Origin: Pseudomonadota bacterium
GTDB taxonomy: Bacteria; Pseudomonadota; Alphaproteobacteria; Rhizobiales; Rhizobiaceae
Assembly (NCBI GenBank): GCA_023416545.1
Contig: JAEZHO010000244.1
Coordinates: 1 to 6,799, forward strand
DNA length: 6,799 nucleotides
Direction: 5' to 3'
In this document: positions 1 to 4,777 of the stretch, one piece after another
How the letters are laid out: the number at the start of each line of letters is the position of its first letter
Numbering within the stretch: the first letter of the stretch is position 1
The notes under the pieces: model-generated
What the model saw: the letters and a program-made list of their open reading frames with translations, nothing else
The model's database searches: none
Told to the model about the DNA's origin: nothing
Translations under genes and position numbers: made by a program

Positions 1-65
1 TCAGCCGGCCGCGACCGGCGGTTGCACATCGCCCGCGCAATCCGCTGGACTTTAAATGCGGCGAT

Positions 66-81
66 TTAAGGGGGCGTTAAC
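66..81 (+). promoter_or_regulatory. CtrA-type binding site (candidate)
   Basis: The bases read TTAA, seven bases, TTAAC, which matches the full CtrA consensus TTAA-N7-TTAAC described for alphaproteobacteria. A further TTTAAA lies just upstream at 51-56. The site is about 100 bases before the proline-rich small gene and just upstream of that gene's EcfG-type promoter, so it could add cell-cycle control. Stretches 1-65 hold no gene I can support: all three plus frames close by position 80, and the minus frame ending at position 1 has a stop at 52-54. CtrA binding is inferred from the motif only. Confidence 0.4.
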
Positions 82-114
82 CGGAACGCAGCCCCCGACT
101 TCGCGCGGCGAGGC

Positions 115-139
115 GGAACAATGTGGCAATTGCTCCGTT
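115..139 (+). promoter_or_regulatory. EcfG/RpoE2 general-stress promoter
   Basis: GGAAC at 115-119 is separated by exactly 16 bases from CGTT at 136-139. This is the consensus of promoters read by the alphaproteobacterial general-stress sigma factor EcfG (RpoE2 in Sinorhizobium). Transcription would begin near 146, about 23 bases before the ATG at 169 and just ahead of its GAGGAG ribosome site. This placement rules out the in-frame ATG at 121 as a start for this transcript. Confidence 0.7.
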
Positions 140-168
140 GCGTTCCTGAATCACCTGAGGAGTGTGCC

Positions 169-366
169 ATGCCGAACAGAGATCCGATTCCTGCTCCGTC
201 GCCCGAAACTCCCCGCGGGCCGACCTCGACTCCGGGCATTCCGGACAGGACGCAGGGCGAGCCACCCCTGACCCCGGTGCAGGATCCGGGCGACACGAAA
301 AATCCGCAGGATCCGAACCTCGACCCCGCGCTTCTGCCGATCGGGGACCCGGCCGGGGCAGCCTGA
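169..366 (+). CDS. Proline-rich small protein, probable general-stress gene
   Basis: Encodes 65 residues with 18 prolines, no cysteine and no aromatic residue. The prolines are spread over the whole length in PxP, PETP, TPGIP and DP patterns, so the chain is probably extended or disordered. There is no signal peptide or membrane segment. The ATG at 169 is chosen because GAGGAG lies at 157-162 with good spacing and because the EcfG-type promoter at 115-139 would start RNA downstream of the alternative ATG at 121. The function is unknown; similar short proline-rich proteins are common hypotheticals in rhizobia. The promoter suggests a role in general stress or stationary phase, which is inference. 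It stands alone: about 190 bases with no clear terminator separate it from the next plus-strand gene. Confidence 0.7.
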   Translation: MPNRDPIPAPSPETPRGPTSTPGIPDRTQGEPPLTPVQDPGDTKNPQDPNLDPALLPIGDPAGAA

Positions 367-558
367 TCGAGCCCCCTGTCTACGCGGATGGGTCTCTCCT
401 GCGACGCCCGTCTTCCTGCTCGCTGACGTGGCCCCGGGCAGCTTCCTGCAACCCCTGCGCAAGCTCGCCTTCATAAAGACAAAGTTTATGCAATCAATCC
501 GCCTTGGAAACGAGGGGTGCAGATTCACCAAATGGCCGCGACGGCAGGGGAGGTTGGT

Positions 559-777
559 GTGCCGACACAAACGGTTCGCAATCCGGTAGGGCCGGACCAG
601 CTGAGCATGTTGCAGAAGGTCTTCGACCAGGCATGCGACGAACACCAGATCAGCAAGTCGAGCCCGGACGGGGAGGCGCTTGCCCTGATTCTCGTCCATT
701 CGATGCAAAAGGGGCTGAGCGAGCAGGAGAAACTGGAATCGCTGGCGCATATCCTTGCCGAAAGCCGGGACGCCTGA
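559..777 (+). CDS. Small helical hypothetical protein
   Basis: Encodes 72 residues. The start is placed at the GTG at 559 because AGGGGAGG at 546-553 gives a near-perfect ribosome site five bases upstream. In-frame alternatives are GTG at 517 (86 residues) and ATG at 532 (81 residues), both with poorer sites. The body is mostly predicted helix: residues 12-30 (DQLSMLQKVFDQACDEHQI), then 36-52 with a hydrophobic LALILV core, then 54-68 (SEQEKLESLAHIL). It has one cysteine (residue 26), no signal peptide and no membrane span. I recall similar short hypothetical proteins in Rhizobiales but know no function. The preceding stretch 367-558 shows no other gene. Confidence 0.65.
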   Translation: MPTQTVRNPVGPDQLSMLQKVFDQACDEHQISKSSPDGEALALILVHSMQKGLSEQEKLESLAHILAESRDA

Positions 778-798
778 GCCTGCCCTTGCACCCCTGAG

Positions 799-823
799 GG
801 AACCTATCGCAACGCCACAAGTT
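799..823 (+). promoter_or_regulatory. EcfG/RpoE2-like promoter before DUF883 gene
   Basis: GGAAC at 799-803 is followed after 16 bases by AGTT at 820-823, one base off the EcfG consensus GGAAC-N16/17-CGTT. The expected RNA start near 830 leaves a leader of about 26 bases before the ATG at 856. DUF883/ElaB-like proteins are often stationary-phase or stress genes, which fits. It is weaker than the site at 115-139 because of the mismatch. Confidence 0.5.
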
Positions 824-855
824 GACCGGGCGCACGATCAACGATGGAGGCTTGC

Positions 856-1167
856 ATGGTCGATACGGTAGGAAGCGGAAATCCGATGGGCGAAGCCGAT
901 CGGGATCGGAACGACAGGATCGGCGAAGAGATCGCCGGCCTCAGGAGTGAAATCGCCACCTTGAAGAAGCGCCTTGCGGAGCGCGCCGGAAATGCGGCCT
1001 CCTACGTGCAGGAGGAAGCAAGCTCCGTCGCCGGCGCCATTCGCGAGCACCCCGCCACCGCGACGACGCTGTTCACGCTCGTAGGAGCCATCGGCTTCGC
1101 AATCGGCTATCTCGTCGGGACCCAGTCGGTGGAAAATCGCAGTCCCTGGTATCGTCGCTACTACTGA
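856..1167 (+). CDS. DUF883/ElaB-YqjD-like tail-anchored membrane protein
   Basis: Encodes 103 residues. Residues 12-60 are charged and helical with heptad-like spacing (IGEEIAGLRSEIATLKKRLAER), a likely coiled coil. Then comes AIREHP (61-66), the usual lead into the membrane segment, a glycine-rich span at about 70-88 (LFTLVGAIGFAIGYLVG), and a short basic, aromatic tail ending WYRRYY. This layout matches the ElaB/YqjD/YgaM group, inner-membrane proteins anchored at the C-terminus; E. coli YqjD binds ribosomes in stationary phase. The ATG at 856 is chosen over the in-frame ATG at 844 because GGAGG at 846-850 then sits five bases upstream. It converges with the YbaK-like gene, with only 13 bases between the stops. 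Family is clear; the ribosome role here is inference. Confidence 0.85.
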   Translation: MVDTVGSGNPMGEADRDRNDRIGEEIAGLRSEIATLKKRLAERAGNAASYVQEEASSVAGAIREHPATATTLFTLVGAIGFAIGYLVGTQSVENRSPWYRRYY

Positions 1168-1180
1168 CGGTGCCGTAACC

Positions 1181-1645
1181 TCAGGCCGTCTGGCAGACGT
1201 CCACCCAGGTGGCGCCGGTCAGTTCCGCCATCCGCTCCGGCGATATGCGAACCGCTGAGTTCGCTGCGCCGGCAGCCGGGATCACTTCCGGCAAGGCCCG
1301 CAGCGACACGTCGCAGAAGACGGGAATGTCCAAGGCCAGCCCGAAAGGACATACGCCCCCGACGGGATGGCCTGTCAGTGCCGTCACGTCTTCCCCACCG
1401 AGCATGCGCGGCTTGGCGCCGAAGTGATCGCGGAACTTCCTGTTGTCGAGGCGCGCGGTGCCTGCCATGACGATAAGGACTGGACGTGGCCCTGCCTGAA
1501 CCCCGATCGTCTTTGCGATCTGGACCGGCTCGACCCCGTGGGCCGACGCTGCAAGCGCGACGGTGGCGGAGCTTTCGGCTGTGACGAGGACCTCTATGTC
1601 GGGCGCATGGAGGGAGAGGAATGTGCGGACTGTGTCTATGGTCAT
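1181..1645 (-). CDS. YbaK/prolyl-tRNA editing-domain protein
   Basis: Encodes 154 residues, the usual length for a free-standing YbaK/YeaK (ProX-type) domain. Family marks are the lysine in QIAKTIG (K45), the strand LIVMAGTARLD (57-67), KFRDHFGAKPRML followed by TGHPVGGVCPFGL (91-103), which forms the substrate-pocket glycine loop, and IPVFCD. Members hydrolyse mischarged aminoacyl-tRNAs in the cytoplasm (Cys-, Ala- or Pro-related); which substrate this one uses cannot be read from the sequence. The ATG at 1645 is chosen because homologues begin close to MTIDTVRTFL. The frame stays open to a GTG at 1717 with another ATG at 1669, but those extensions have no family similarity. No strong ribosome site precedes 1645. 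It stands alone, convergent with the DUF883 gene and divergent from the sRNA. Confidence 0.85.
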   Translation of the reverse strand: MTIDTVRTFLSLHAPDIEVLVTAESSATVALAASAHGVEPVQIAKTIGVQAGPRPVLIVMAGTARLDNRKFRDHFGAKPRMLGGEDVTALTGHPVGGVCPFGLALDIPVFCDVSLRALPEVIPAAGAANSAVRISPERMAELTGATWVDVCQTA

Positions 1646-1751
1646 GGCGAATGAATAGATTTTCGCCATCTTTGTGGCAAGCGAGGAACCGGTTATGCAG
1701 AGAGTGCAATGCTGCACTGCGAAAAATTAACTGGTCCCCGTGGCGGGGCGG

Positions 1752-1758
1752 TGTATAG
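1752..1758 (+). promoter_or_regulatory. Probable -10 element of the anti-SD sRNA
   Basis: TGTATAG is a fair -10 element placed about seven bases before the first hairpin of the sRNA. The -35 is weak: TTAACT at 1727-1732 is about 20 bases away, too far for a standard spacer. The spacer region also holds a GC-rich inverted repeat, CCCCG at 1736-1740 and CGGGG at 1744-1748. The promoter is placed mainly by the position of the RNA. Confidence 0.4.
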
Positions 1759-1763
1759 TCAAG

Positions 1764-1880
1764 ACATCGAAGGACGCACTCCTCCTCCCAGTGTTCTTCG
1801 ATGGGACCGGCAACACCTCCTCCTCCCAGTTGCTGGTCAGTTTTGGAAACCCGGCGCTCCTCCTCCCGCGCCGGGTTTTC
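1764..1880 (+). ncRNA. Cuckoo/alpha-r14-type sRNA with three anti-SD loops
   Basis: Three hairpins in a row each display CCTCCTCCC unpaired. Hairpin 1 pairs 1765-1772 with 1796-1803 and 1777-1780 with 1790-1793, loop 1781-1789. Hairpin 2 pairs 1805-1814 with 1829-1838 (one G-U), loop 1815-1828. Hairpin 3 pairs 1847-1857 with 1868-1878, loop 1858-1867, and is also the terminator. The motif copies the 3' end of 16S rRNA and can pair with Shine-Dalgarno sequences. This is the hallmark of the 'cuckoo' family and of alpha-r14 (which includes NfeR1 of Sinorhizobium, about 123 nt, linked to osmoadaptation and nodulation). The length of about 117 nt fits. There is no open frame with a ribosome site here. 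The family is often multi-copy, so I do not assign which paralogue this is. Ends are inferred from structure. Confidence 0.88.
1847..1879 (+). terminator. Rho-independent terminator of the anti-SD sRNA
   Basis: Perfect 11-bp stem (1847-1857 with 1868-1878), loop TCCTCCTCCC, ending in TTTT at 1876-1879. It doubles as the third anti-SD hairpin. Confidence 0.85.
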
Positions 1881-1912
1881 TGCTTTGCTGGGGTAGTCGC
1901 TCGACGCTCATT

Positions 1913-1941
1913 CTTGACAGGATAGGGTCCCGCTTCTATTT
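1913..1941 (+). promoter_or_regulatory. Sigma70 promoter of the cold-shock gene
   Basis: CTTGAC at 1913-1918 (running on as TTGACA) and CTATTT at 1936-1941 are separated by exactly 17 bases. This differs by one base from the alphaproteobacterial vegetative consensus CTTGAC-N17-CTATAT. The expected RNA start near 1948 gives the csp mRNA a leader of about 128 nt, long as is usual for cold-shock mRNAs. Confidence 0.75.
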
Positions 1942-1999
1942 CCTTCGCGTCGCTATTTGTTTGATAAGCCTGCTCTAAGCGCCCCGGTGCTCTCGACGA

Positions 2000-2068
2000 T
2001 CTTTCTGCAAATACGAACTTCCCCGTTCCGGCCTGGCCGGAACATCGCCGATATTTGCATTAGAAAGG
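2000..2068 (+). promoter_or_regulatory. Folded csp mRNA leader that can hide the ribosome site
   Basis: TGCAAATA at 2006-2013 is perfectly complementary to TATTTGCA at 2052-2059. Just outside, TCTTTC at 2000-2005 can pair with GAAAGG at 2063-2068 (one G-U), which is the csp Shine-Dalgarno sequence. Inside, GTTCCGG at 2025-2031 pairs with CCGGAAC at 2037-2043. The whole makes an A/U-rich closing helix over a GC-rich hairpin. Cold-shock mRNAs are known to change leader structure with temperature to control translation, so this is a plausible thermosensitive switch. The pairing is seen; the switching is inference. Confidence 0.55.
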
Positions 2069-2075
2069 CAACGAT

Positions 2076-2285
2076 ATGGCTACCGGTACTGTAAAGTGGT
2101 TCAACGCAACCAAGGGCTATGGCTTCATCCAGCCGGATGACGGCAGCGCCGACGTTTTCGTCCACATTTCCGCTGTCGAGCGCGCCGGCATGAGCTCGCT
2201 CAACGACGGCCAGAAGCTTTCCTACGAACTGGTTACCGACCGCCGTTCCGGCAAGGTCGCGGCTGACCAGCTCCAGGCAGCCTGA
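2076..2285 (+). CDS. cspA: Cold-shock protein, CspA family
   Basis: Encodes 69 residues, a single cold-shock domain of normal length. The RNA-binding motifs are intact: RNP1 KGYGFI at 13-18 and RNP2 VFVHI at 27-31, after the typical opening TGTVKWFNATKGYGF. Such proteins bind single-stranded RNA or DNA in the cytoplasm and melt RNA structure, acting as RNA chaperones in cold, growth or stress. AGAAAGG at 2062-2068 lies seven bases before the ATG and may be sequestered by the leader fold. It has its own sigma70 promoter and its own terminator, so it is monocistronic. Alphaproteobacteria carry several csp paralogues; which one this is, and whether it is cold-induced, cannot be told from the sequence. 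Confidence 0.95.
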   Translation: MATGTVKWFNATKGYGFIQPDDGSADVFVHISAVERAGMSSLNDGQKLSYELVTDRRSGKVAADQLQAA

Positions 2286-2306
2286 TAGGGCTTTGAGCTC
2301 TTAAGG

Positions 2307-2334
2307 AAAAGGCCGGCTCCGTCCGGCCTTTTTT
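2307..2334 (+). terminator. Rho-independent terminator of csp
   Basis: AAAAGGCCGG at 2307-2316 pairs perfectly with CCGGCCTTTT at 2323-2332, with a six-base loop and a run of six T. It lies 22 bases after the csp stop. Confidence 0.93.
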
Positions 2335-2353
2335 GTTTTGCCATTGCAAACAG

Positions 2354-2385
2354 GCCGACGAATGCCCAAATTCGGGCTCGTCGGC
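2354..2385 (+). repeat. Strong isolated hairpin after the csp terminator
   Basis: GCCGACGA at 2354-2361 pairs with TCGTCGGC at 2378-2385, and GCCC at 2364-2367 with GGGC at 2374-2377 across a two-base bulge, with a six-base loop. No T tract follows on either strand, so it is not a classical terminator. It belongs to a gene-free stretch (2335-2648). The remainder of that stretch holds the structured element at 2541-2620 and no open frame with a ribosome site. Role unknown. Confidence 0.6.
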
Positions 2386-2540
2386 ATTTCCGGCGCAGTG
2401 AGCAAATGCGGGAAACCGCGCCACCGCGTTGCCGGTCTTCATTCTCGTCATTTACGAAATGTTAACCAGCGCGCGCGATGATGATCGCCAGAGCCGCGCA
2501 TGGCCGCAAGCGCCGAAGCGGACGCGCCGGAAATGCCAGC

Positions 2541-2620
2541 CCCGATTCCTGGGTGACCACGGATGTACTGGCACCAAATGAATCGGGAAGCAGAAAGGTC
2601 GGGGTAGCCCGACCTTTTTT
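2541..2620 (+). ncRNA. Candidate structured sRNA ending in a strong terminator
   Basis: A nested hairpin is visible: CCCGATTC at 2541-2548 with GAATCGGG at 2580-2587, GGTG at 2552-2555 with CACC at 2572-2575, and CCA at 2557-2559 with TGG at 2569-2571, closing a nine-base loop CGGATGTAC. Seven bases after it begins a perfect 10-bp terminator hairpin with a six-T tail on the plus strand. The csp gene already has its own terminator, so this second one implies another plus-strand transcript. No open frame with a ribosome site explains it. The 5' end is unknown: only weak promoter-like bases are seen near 2429-2460, so the RNA may begin there. It could instead be a two-way terminator for the dipeptidase gene, though the minus-strand T run is only three long. 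Confidence 0.4.
2594..2620 (+). terminator. Strong rho-independent terminator
   Basis: AAAGGTCGGG at 2594-2603 pairs perfectly with CCCGACCTTT at 2608-2617 around the loop GTAG, and six T run from 2615 to 2620. On the minus strand the same hairpin is followed only by TTT then CTGCTTCC, so it can serve the dipeptidase gene, which ends at 2649, only weakly. Confidence 0.8.
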
Positions 2621-2648
2621 GCGTTTGGGAGATGGGTCGCCGGCGCTT

Positions 2649-4040
2649 CTATCGCGCTCCAAGTGCGGCCATGATGCGCACCCAGGAGCGGATGCCCTTG
2701 TGGAACGACTTCAGGTCGTATTTCTCATTCGGCGAATGAATGCGGTCGTCGACGAGGCCGAAGCCCACGAGCAGGGACTCCATTCCGAGCATCTTCTGGA
2801 AATCGCCGACGATCGGGATCGAGCCGCCCATGCCGACGATCACCGCCGGGTTCGCCCATTCGTCCGAGAGCGCGTTCTTCGCCTTGGTCAGCACCGGTGA
2901 ATCGTAGGACAGCTGGATCGCCGGCGAGCCCCCGTGCTCGTGAAACTCTACGGAGCAGTCGGCCGGGACCCTGGAGCGGACATAGGCGCGGAAGCTCTCG
3001 CGTATCTTTGCCGGGTCCTGGTGTCCCACGAGGCGGAACGAAACCTTGGCCGATGCCTTGGCGGCGATCACCGTCTTGAAGCCCTCACCGGTATAGCCGC
3101 CCCAGATTCCGTTGACCTCGCAGGTCGGACGCGCCCAGGTCAGTTCCAGCACGGAGCGACCCTTTTCGCCGGCGGGGACGGACAGGCCCACATCGCCGAG
3201 GAAATTCTCGGCACTCCGGCCGAGCGTTTCCCAGCTTGCCTTGATGTTCGCCGGCGTCTCCTCAACCCCATCGTAGAAGCCTTCCAAGGTGACGCGGCCG
3301 GTCTCGTCGTGCAGGCCCGCGAGGATCTCCGTCAGGATATGGATCGGGTTGGCGGCCGCTCCTCCGAAGAGGCCGGAATGCAGGTCGCGATCGGCGGCCG
3401 AAATTGTGATCTCCTCGCCGACCAGGCCCCGAAGTGTGGCGGCGATCGCCGGCGTGTCGCTATCCCACATGCTCGTATCGCAGACCAGCGCGGCGCCTGC
3501 CTTCAGTTCCTCGGCATTGGCCTCGAGAAACGGTTTCAGCGACGGGGAACCCGATTCCTCTTCGCCTTCGAACAGGATGGTGACACGGAGCGGCAGGCTT
3601 CCGTTGATCTCCTTGTAGGCGCGGCAGGCCTCCACGAAGGTCATCAGCTGGCCCTTGTCGTCGGAGGTGCCGCGGCCGGTTATCACCTCGCGACCGTTGC
3701 CGAGATCCTTGAGCGAGGGAGCGAATGGATCGTCTTCCCAAAGCTCGATCGGGTCGACCGGCTGCACGTCGTAATGCCCGTAGAAGAGTACATGCGGTGC
3801 GTCATCCATGGCACCCGCATGATGGGCGACGACCATCGGATGCCCGGCGGTCTCGCGGATCGAGGCCTCGAAACCGATGTCGGTCAGCGTCTCCACCAGC
3901 CAGTCGGCCGCGGCGCGGCAGTCGGCCTTGTATGACGGGTCGGTCGAGATCGACTTGATGCGGACCAGCTGGAACAGCCGATCCAGGCTCTGGTGGATGT
4001 TGTGATCGGCACGATCGAGGACGGGGGAGATGTCGGTCAT
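2649..4040 (-). CDS. M20-family dipeptidase / metallopeptidase
   Basis: Encodes 463 residues, normal for the M20 dipeptidase group (ArgE/DapE/carnosinase-like), cytoplasmic dizinc enzymes that cut dipeptides or related amides. Numbered from this start, metal and catalytic residues are: H89 and D91 in YGHYDVQP, D127 in GRGTSDDKG, the acid pair E161-E162 in FEGEEESGS, D188 in VCDT, and H435 near the end in DRIHSPNEKY. DLHSGLFGG (219-227) marks the inserted dimerisation domain, followed by GIWGGYTGEG and the GGSIPI loop. The ATG at 4040 is chosen because ACAGGA lies about seven bases upstream; a TTG six codons earlier (4058) is less likely. The MarR-type gene is 66 bases upstream on the same strand, so co-transcription is likely. 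The exact peptide substrate is unknown. Confidence 0.92.
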   Translation of the reverse strand: MTDISPVLDRADHNIHQSLDRLFQLVRIKSISTDPSYKADCRAAADWLVETLTDIGFEASIRETAGHPMVVAHHAGAMDDAPHVLFYGHYDVQPVDPIELWEDDPFAPSLKDLGNGREVITGRGTSDDKGQLMTFVEACRAYKEINGSLPLRVTILFEGEEESGSPSLKPFLEANAEELKAGAALVCDTSMWDSDTPAIAATLRGLVGEEITISAADRDLHSGLFGGAAANPIHILTEILAGLHDETGRVTLEGFYDGVEETPANIKASWETLGRSAENFLGDVGLSVPAGEKGRSVLELTWARPTCEVNGIWGGYTGEGFKTVIAAKASAKVSFRLVGHQDPAKIRESFRAYVRSRVPADCSVEFHEHGGSPAIQLSYDSPVLTKAKNALSDEWANPAVIVGMGGSIPIVGDFQKMLGMESLLVGFGLVDDRIHSPNEKYDLKSFHKGIRSWVRIMAALGAR

Positions 4041-4047
4041 GGGTAAT

Positions 4048-4064
4048 CCTGTCTTCAAAACAGG
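4048..4064 (-). repeat. Small inverted repeat over the dipeptidase ribosome site
   Basis: On the plus strand CCTGT at 4048-4052 and ACAGG at 4060-4064 are complementary around seven bases. Read as mRNA on the minus strand, the second arm contains the ACAGGA ribosome site of the dipeptidase. It could damp translation or be an operator for the upstream MarR-type protein. The five-base arms are short, so this may be chance. Confidence 0.3.
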
Positions 4065-4106
4065 CGCTACCTTATTGCAAAGCCCACTATGTTTCGAGCC
4101 CGGATG

Positions 4107-4544
4107 TCAGGTCGAGGCCTTGCGACCGTTCTCTATCGCCATGCGCATGAACTCGAGCATCAGTTCCCGCTCGAACTGCCTGAAACCCGCGAAGAGGGCG
4201 GCATCGGCCTCGGCAGCCGCATCGACGGCCTTTGTCTCGAGGTCCCGGGCGCTTTCCGTCAGACGGACGATCTGCGCGCGCCCGTCGCGAGGATGCGGCT
4301 CGCGGCGTACCAGCCCGTCCCGCTCCATCCGCGCAAGTGTATTGGCGAGCGTTGCCTGCTCCACGTCCAGCCGGTCGAGCAACTGCTTCTGCGTCAATCC
4401 GTCTTCCTGCCACAGCTCGAGGAGAACGGGAAACTGGCCGGGGGAAAAGCCGAGCCCGGTCGCACGGCTCTGCAGCGAGCGCGCAAAGCACTTGGCCAGC
4501 TGGCCGGCAAGATAGGTTGCGCTATGCGAGCGGTCGAACGCCAT
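4107..4544 (-). CDS. MarR-family transcriptional regulator
   Basis: Encodes 145 residues, the usual MarR length. Helices at 8-45 (YLAGQLAKCFARSLQ, then FSPGQFPVLLELW) are followed by a winged helix-turn-helix: LTQKQLLDRLDVEQATLANTLARMERDGLVRRE at 50-82. The wing HPRDGRAQIVRLT at 84-96 carries the DxR signature that contacts the DNA minor groove. The C-terminal helices 98-140 form the dimer interface. MarR proteins are cytoplasmic dimers that usually repress their own operon and neighbours and release on binding a small ligand. The start at 4544 gives the normal family length; the open frame continues to 4805 but that part lies in the sRNA locus. The ribosome site is weak (AGGG about ten bases upstream). 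The M20 dipeptidase 66 bases downstream is the likely co-transcribed target. Its own promoter is not clear. Confidence 0.92.
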   Translation of the reverse strand: MAFDRSHSATYLAGQLAKCFARSLQSRATGLGFSPGQFPVLLELWQEDGLTQKQLLDRLDVEQATLANTLARMERDGLVRREPHPRDGRAQIVRLTESARDLETKAVDAAAEADAALFAGFRQFERELMLEFMRMAIENGRKAST

Positions 4545-4622
4545 GAACGGGGGCCCTGTCGCCAAGAACTGCGGGGGAGATAGCAGCCCATGCTTTCCCC
4601 AGGCCTGCGACGATGCGGCCCC

Positions 4623-4667
4623 AAAAAGAAAAACCGCCACGGCCGGGAGGGGGTCGGCCGTGACGGT
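4623..4667 (-). terminator. Rho-independent terminator of the minus-strand sRNA
   Basis: CACGGCCG at 4638-4645 pairs with CGGCCGTG at 4655-4662, extended by ACCG at 4633-4636 with CGGT at 4664-4667 across a single mismatch. On the minus strand it runs into TTTTT, C, TTTTT (4633 down to 4623). It ends about 80 bases before the marR start and so would separate the sRNA from marR. Confidence 0.88.
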
Positions 4668-4771
4668 CTCAACGAAAGGACAAAGGCCCGGAGAGGGGGG
4701 AAGGCCTTTGCCCGGTCCGGCGCGGCGGGGGACGAGCCAGCTACCGGACTGCGGCGTGATCAGTCGCCGTG
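4623..4771 (-). ncRNA. ecpR1: EcpR1-like trans-acting sRNA with C-rich loops
   Basis: On the minus strand, between polA and the marR gene, lie four hairpins in order: 4765-4769 with 4752-4756; 4744-4749 with 4715-4720 (loop containing CCCCC); 4703-4710 with 4681-4688 (loop TTCCCCCCTCTCCG); and the terminator 4655-4667 with 4633-4645 (loop ACCCCCTCC). The loops are C/U-rich and can pair with GA-rich ribosome sites. A heat-shock-like promoter precedes it and no coding frame with family similarity fits. From memory, the rhizobial sRNA EcpR1 (about 101 nt, stress-induced, pairing with dnaA and gcrA mRNAs) lies between polA and a MarR-type gene, so I propose this identity with moderate confidence. 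The 5' end is inferred from the promoter; a shorter processed form is possible. Confidence 0.65.
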
Positions 4772-4777
4772 ACCAGG

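Noticed and set aside
1..80. Possible 3' end of an upstream gene
   Set aside because: All plus frames close by position 80 and the minus frame has an early stop; none of the short tails is recognisable.
472..490. Inverted repeat CATAAA / TTTATG with a seven-base spacer
   Set aside because: Short, A/T-rich and with no adjoining promoter elements; could be an operator but is too weak to call.
151..750. Minus-strand open frame of 199 codons
   Set aside because: Antisense to two small plus-strand genes with good ribosome sites, one with a consensus promoter; no motif in the product.
1187..1199. Palindrome CGTCTG-G-CAGACG between the convergent genes
   Set aside because: The one-base loop cannot form a hairpin well, it lies within the YbaK-like coding end, and no T tract follows.
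1781..1867. Three CCTCCTCCC repeats as a possible CRISPR or tandem repeat
   Set aside because: The units are nine bases, lie in hairpin loops with different stems, and end in a terminator; this is an sRNA.
2934..3935. Plus-strand open frame of 333 codons
   Set aside because: It lies antisense within the dipeptidase gene, whose metal motifs are all present. The frame has no family motif or ribosome site and reflects GC-rich codon bias.
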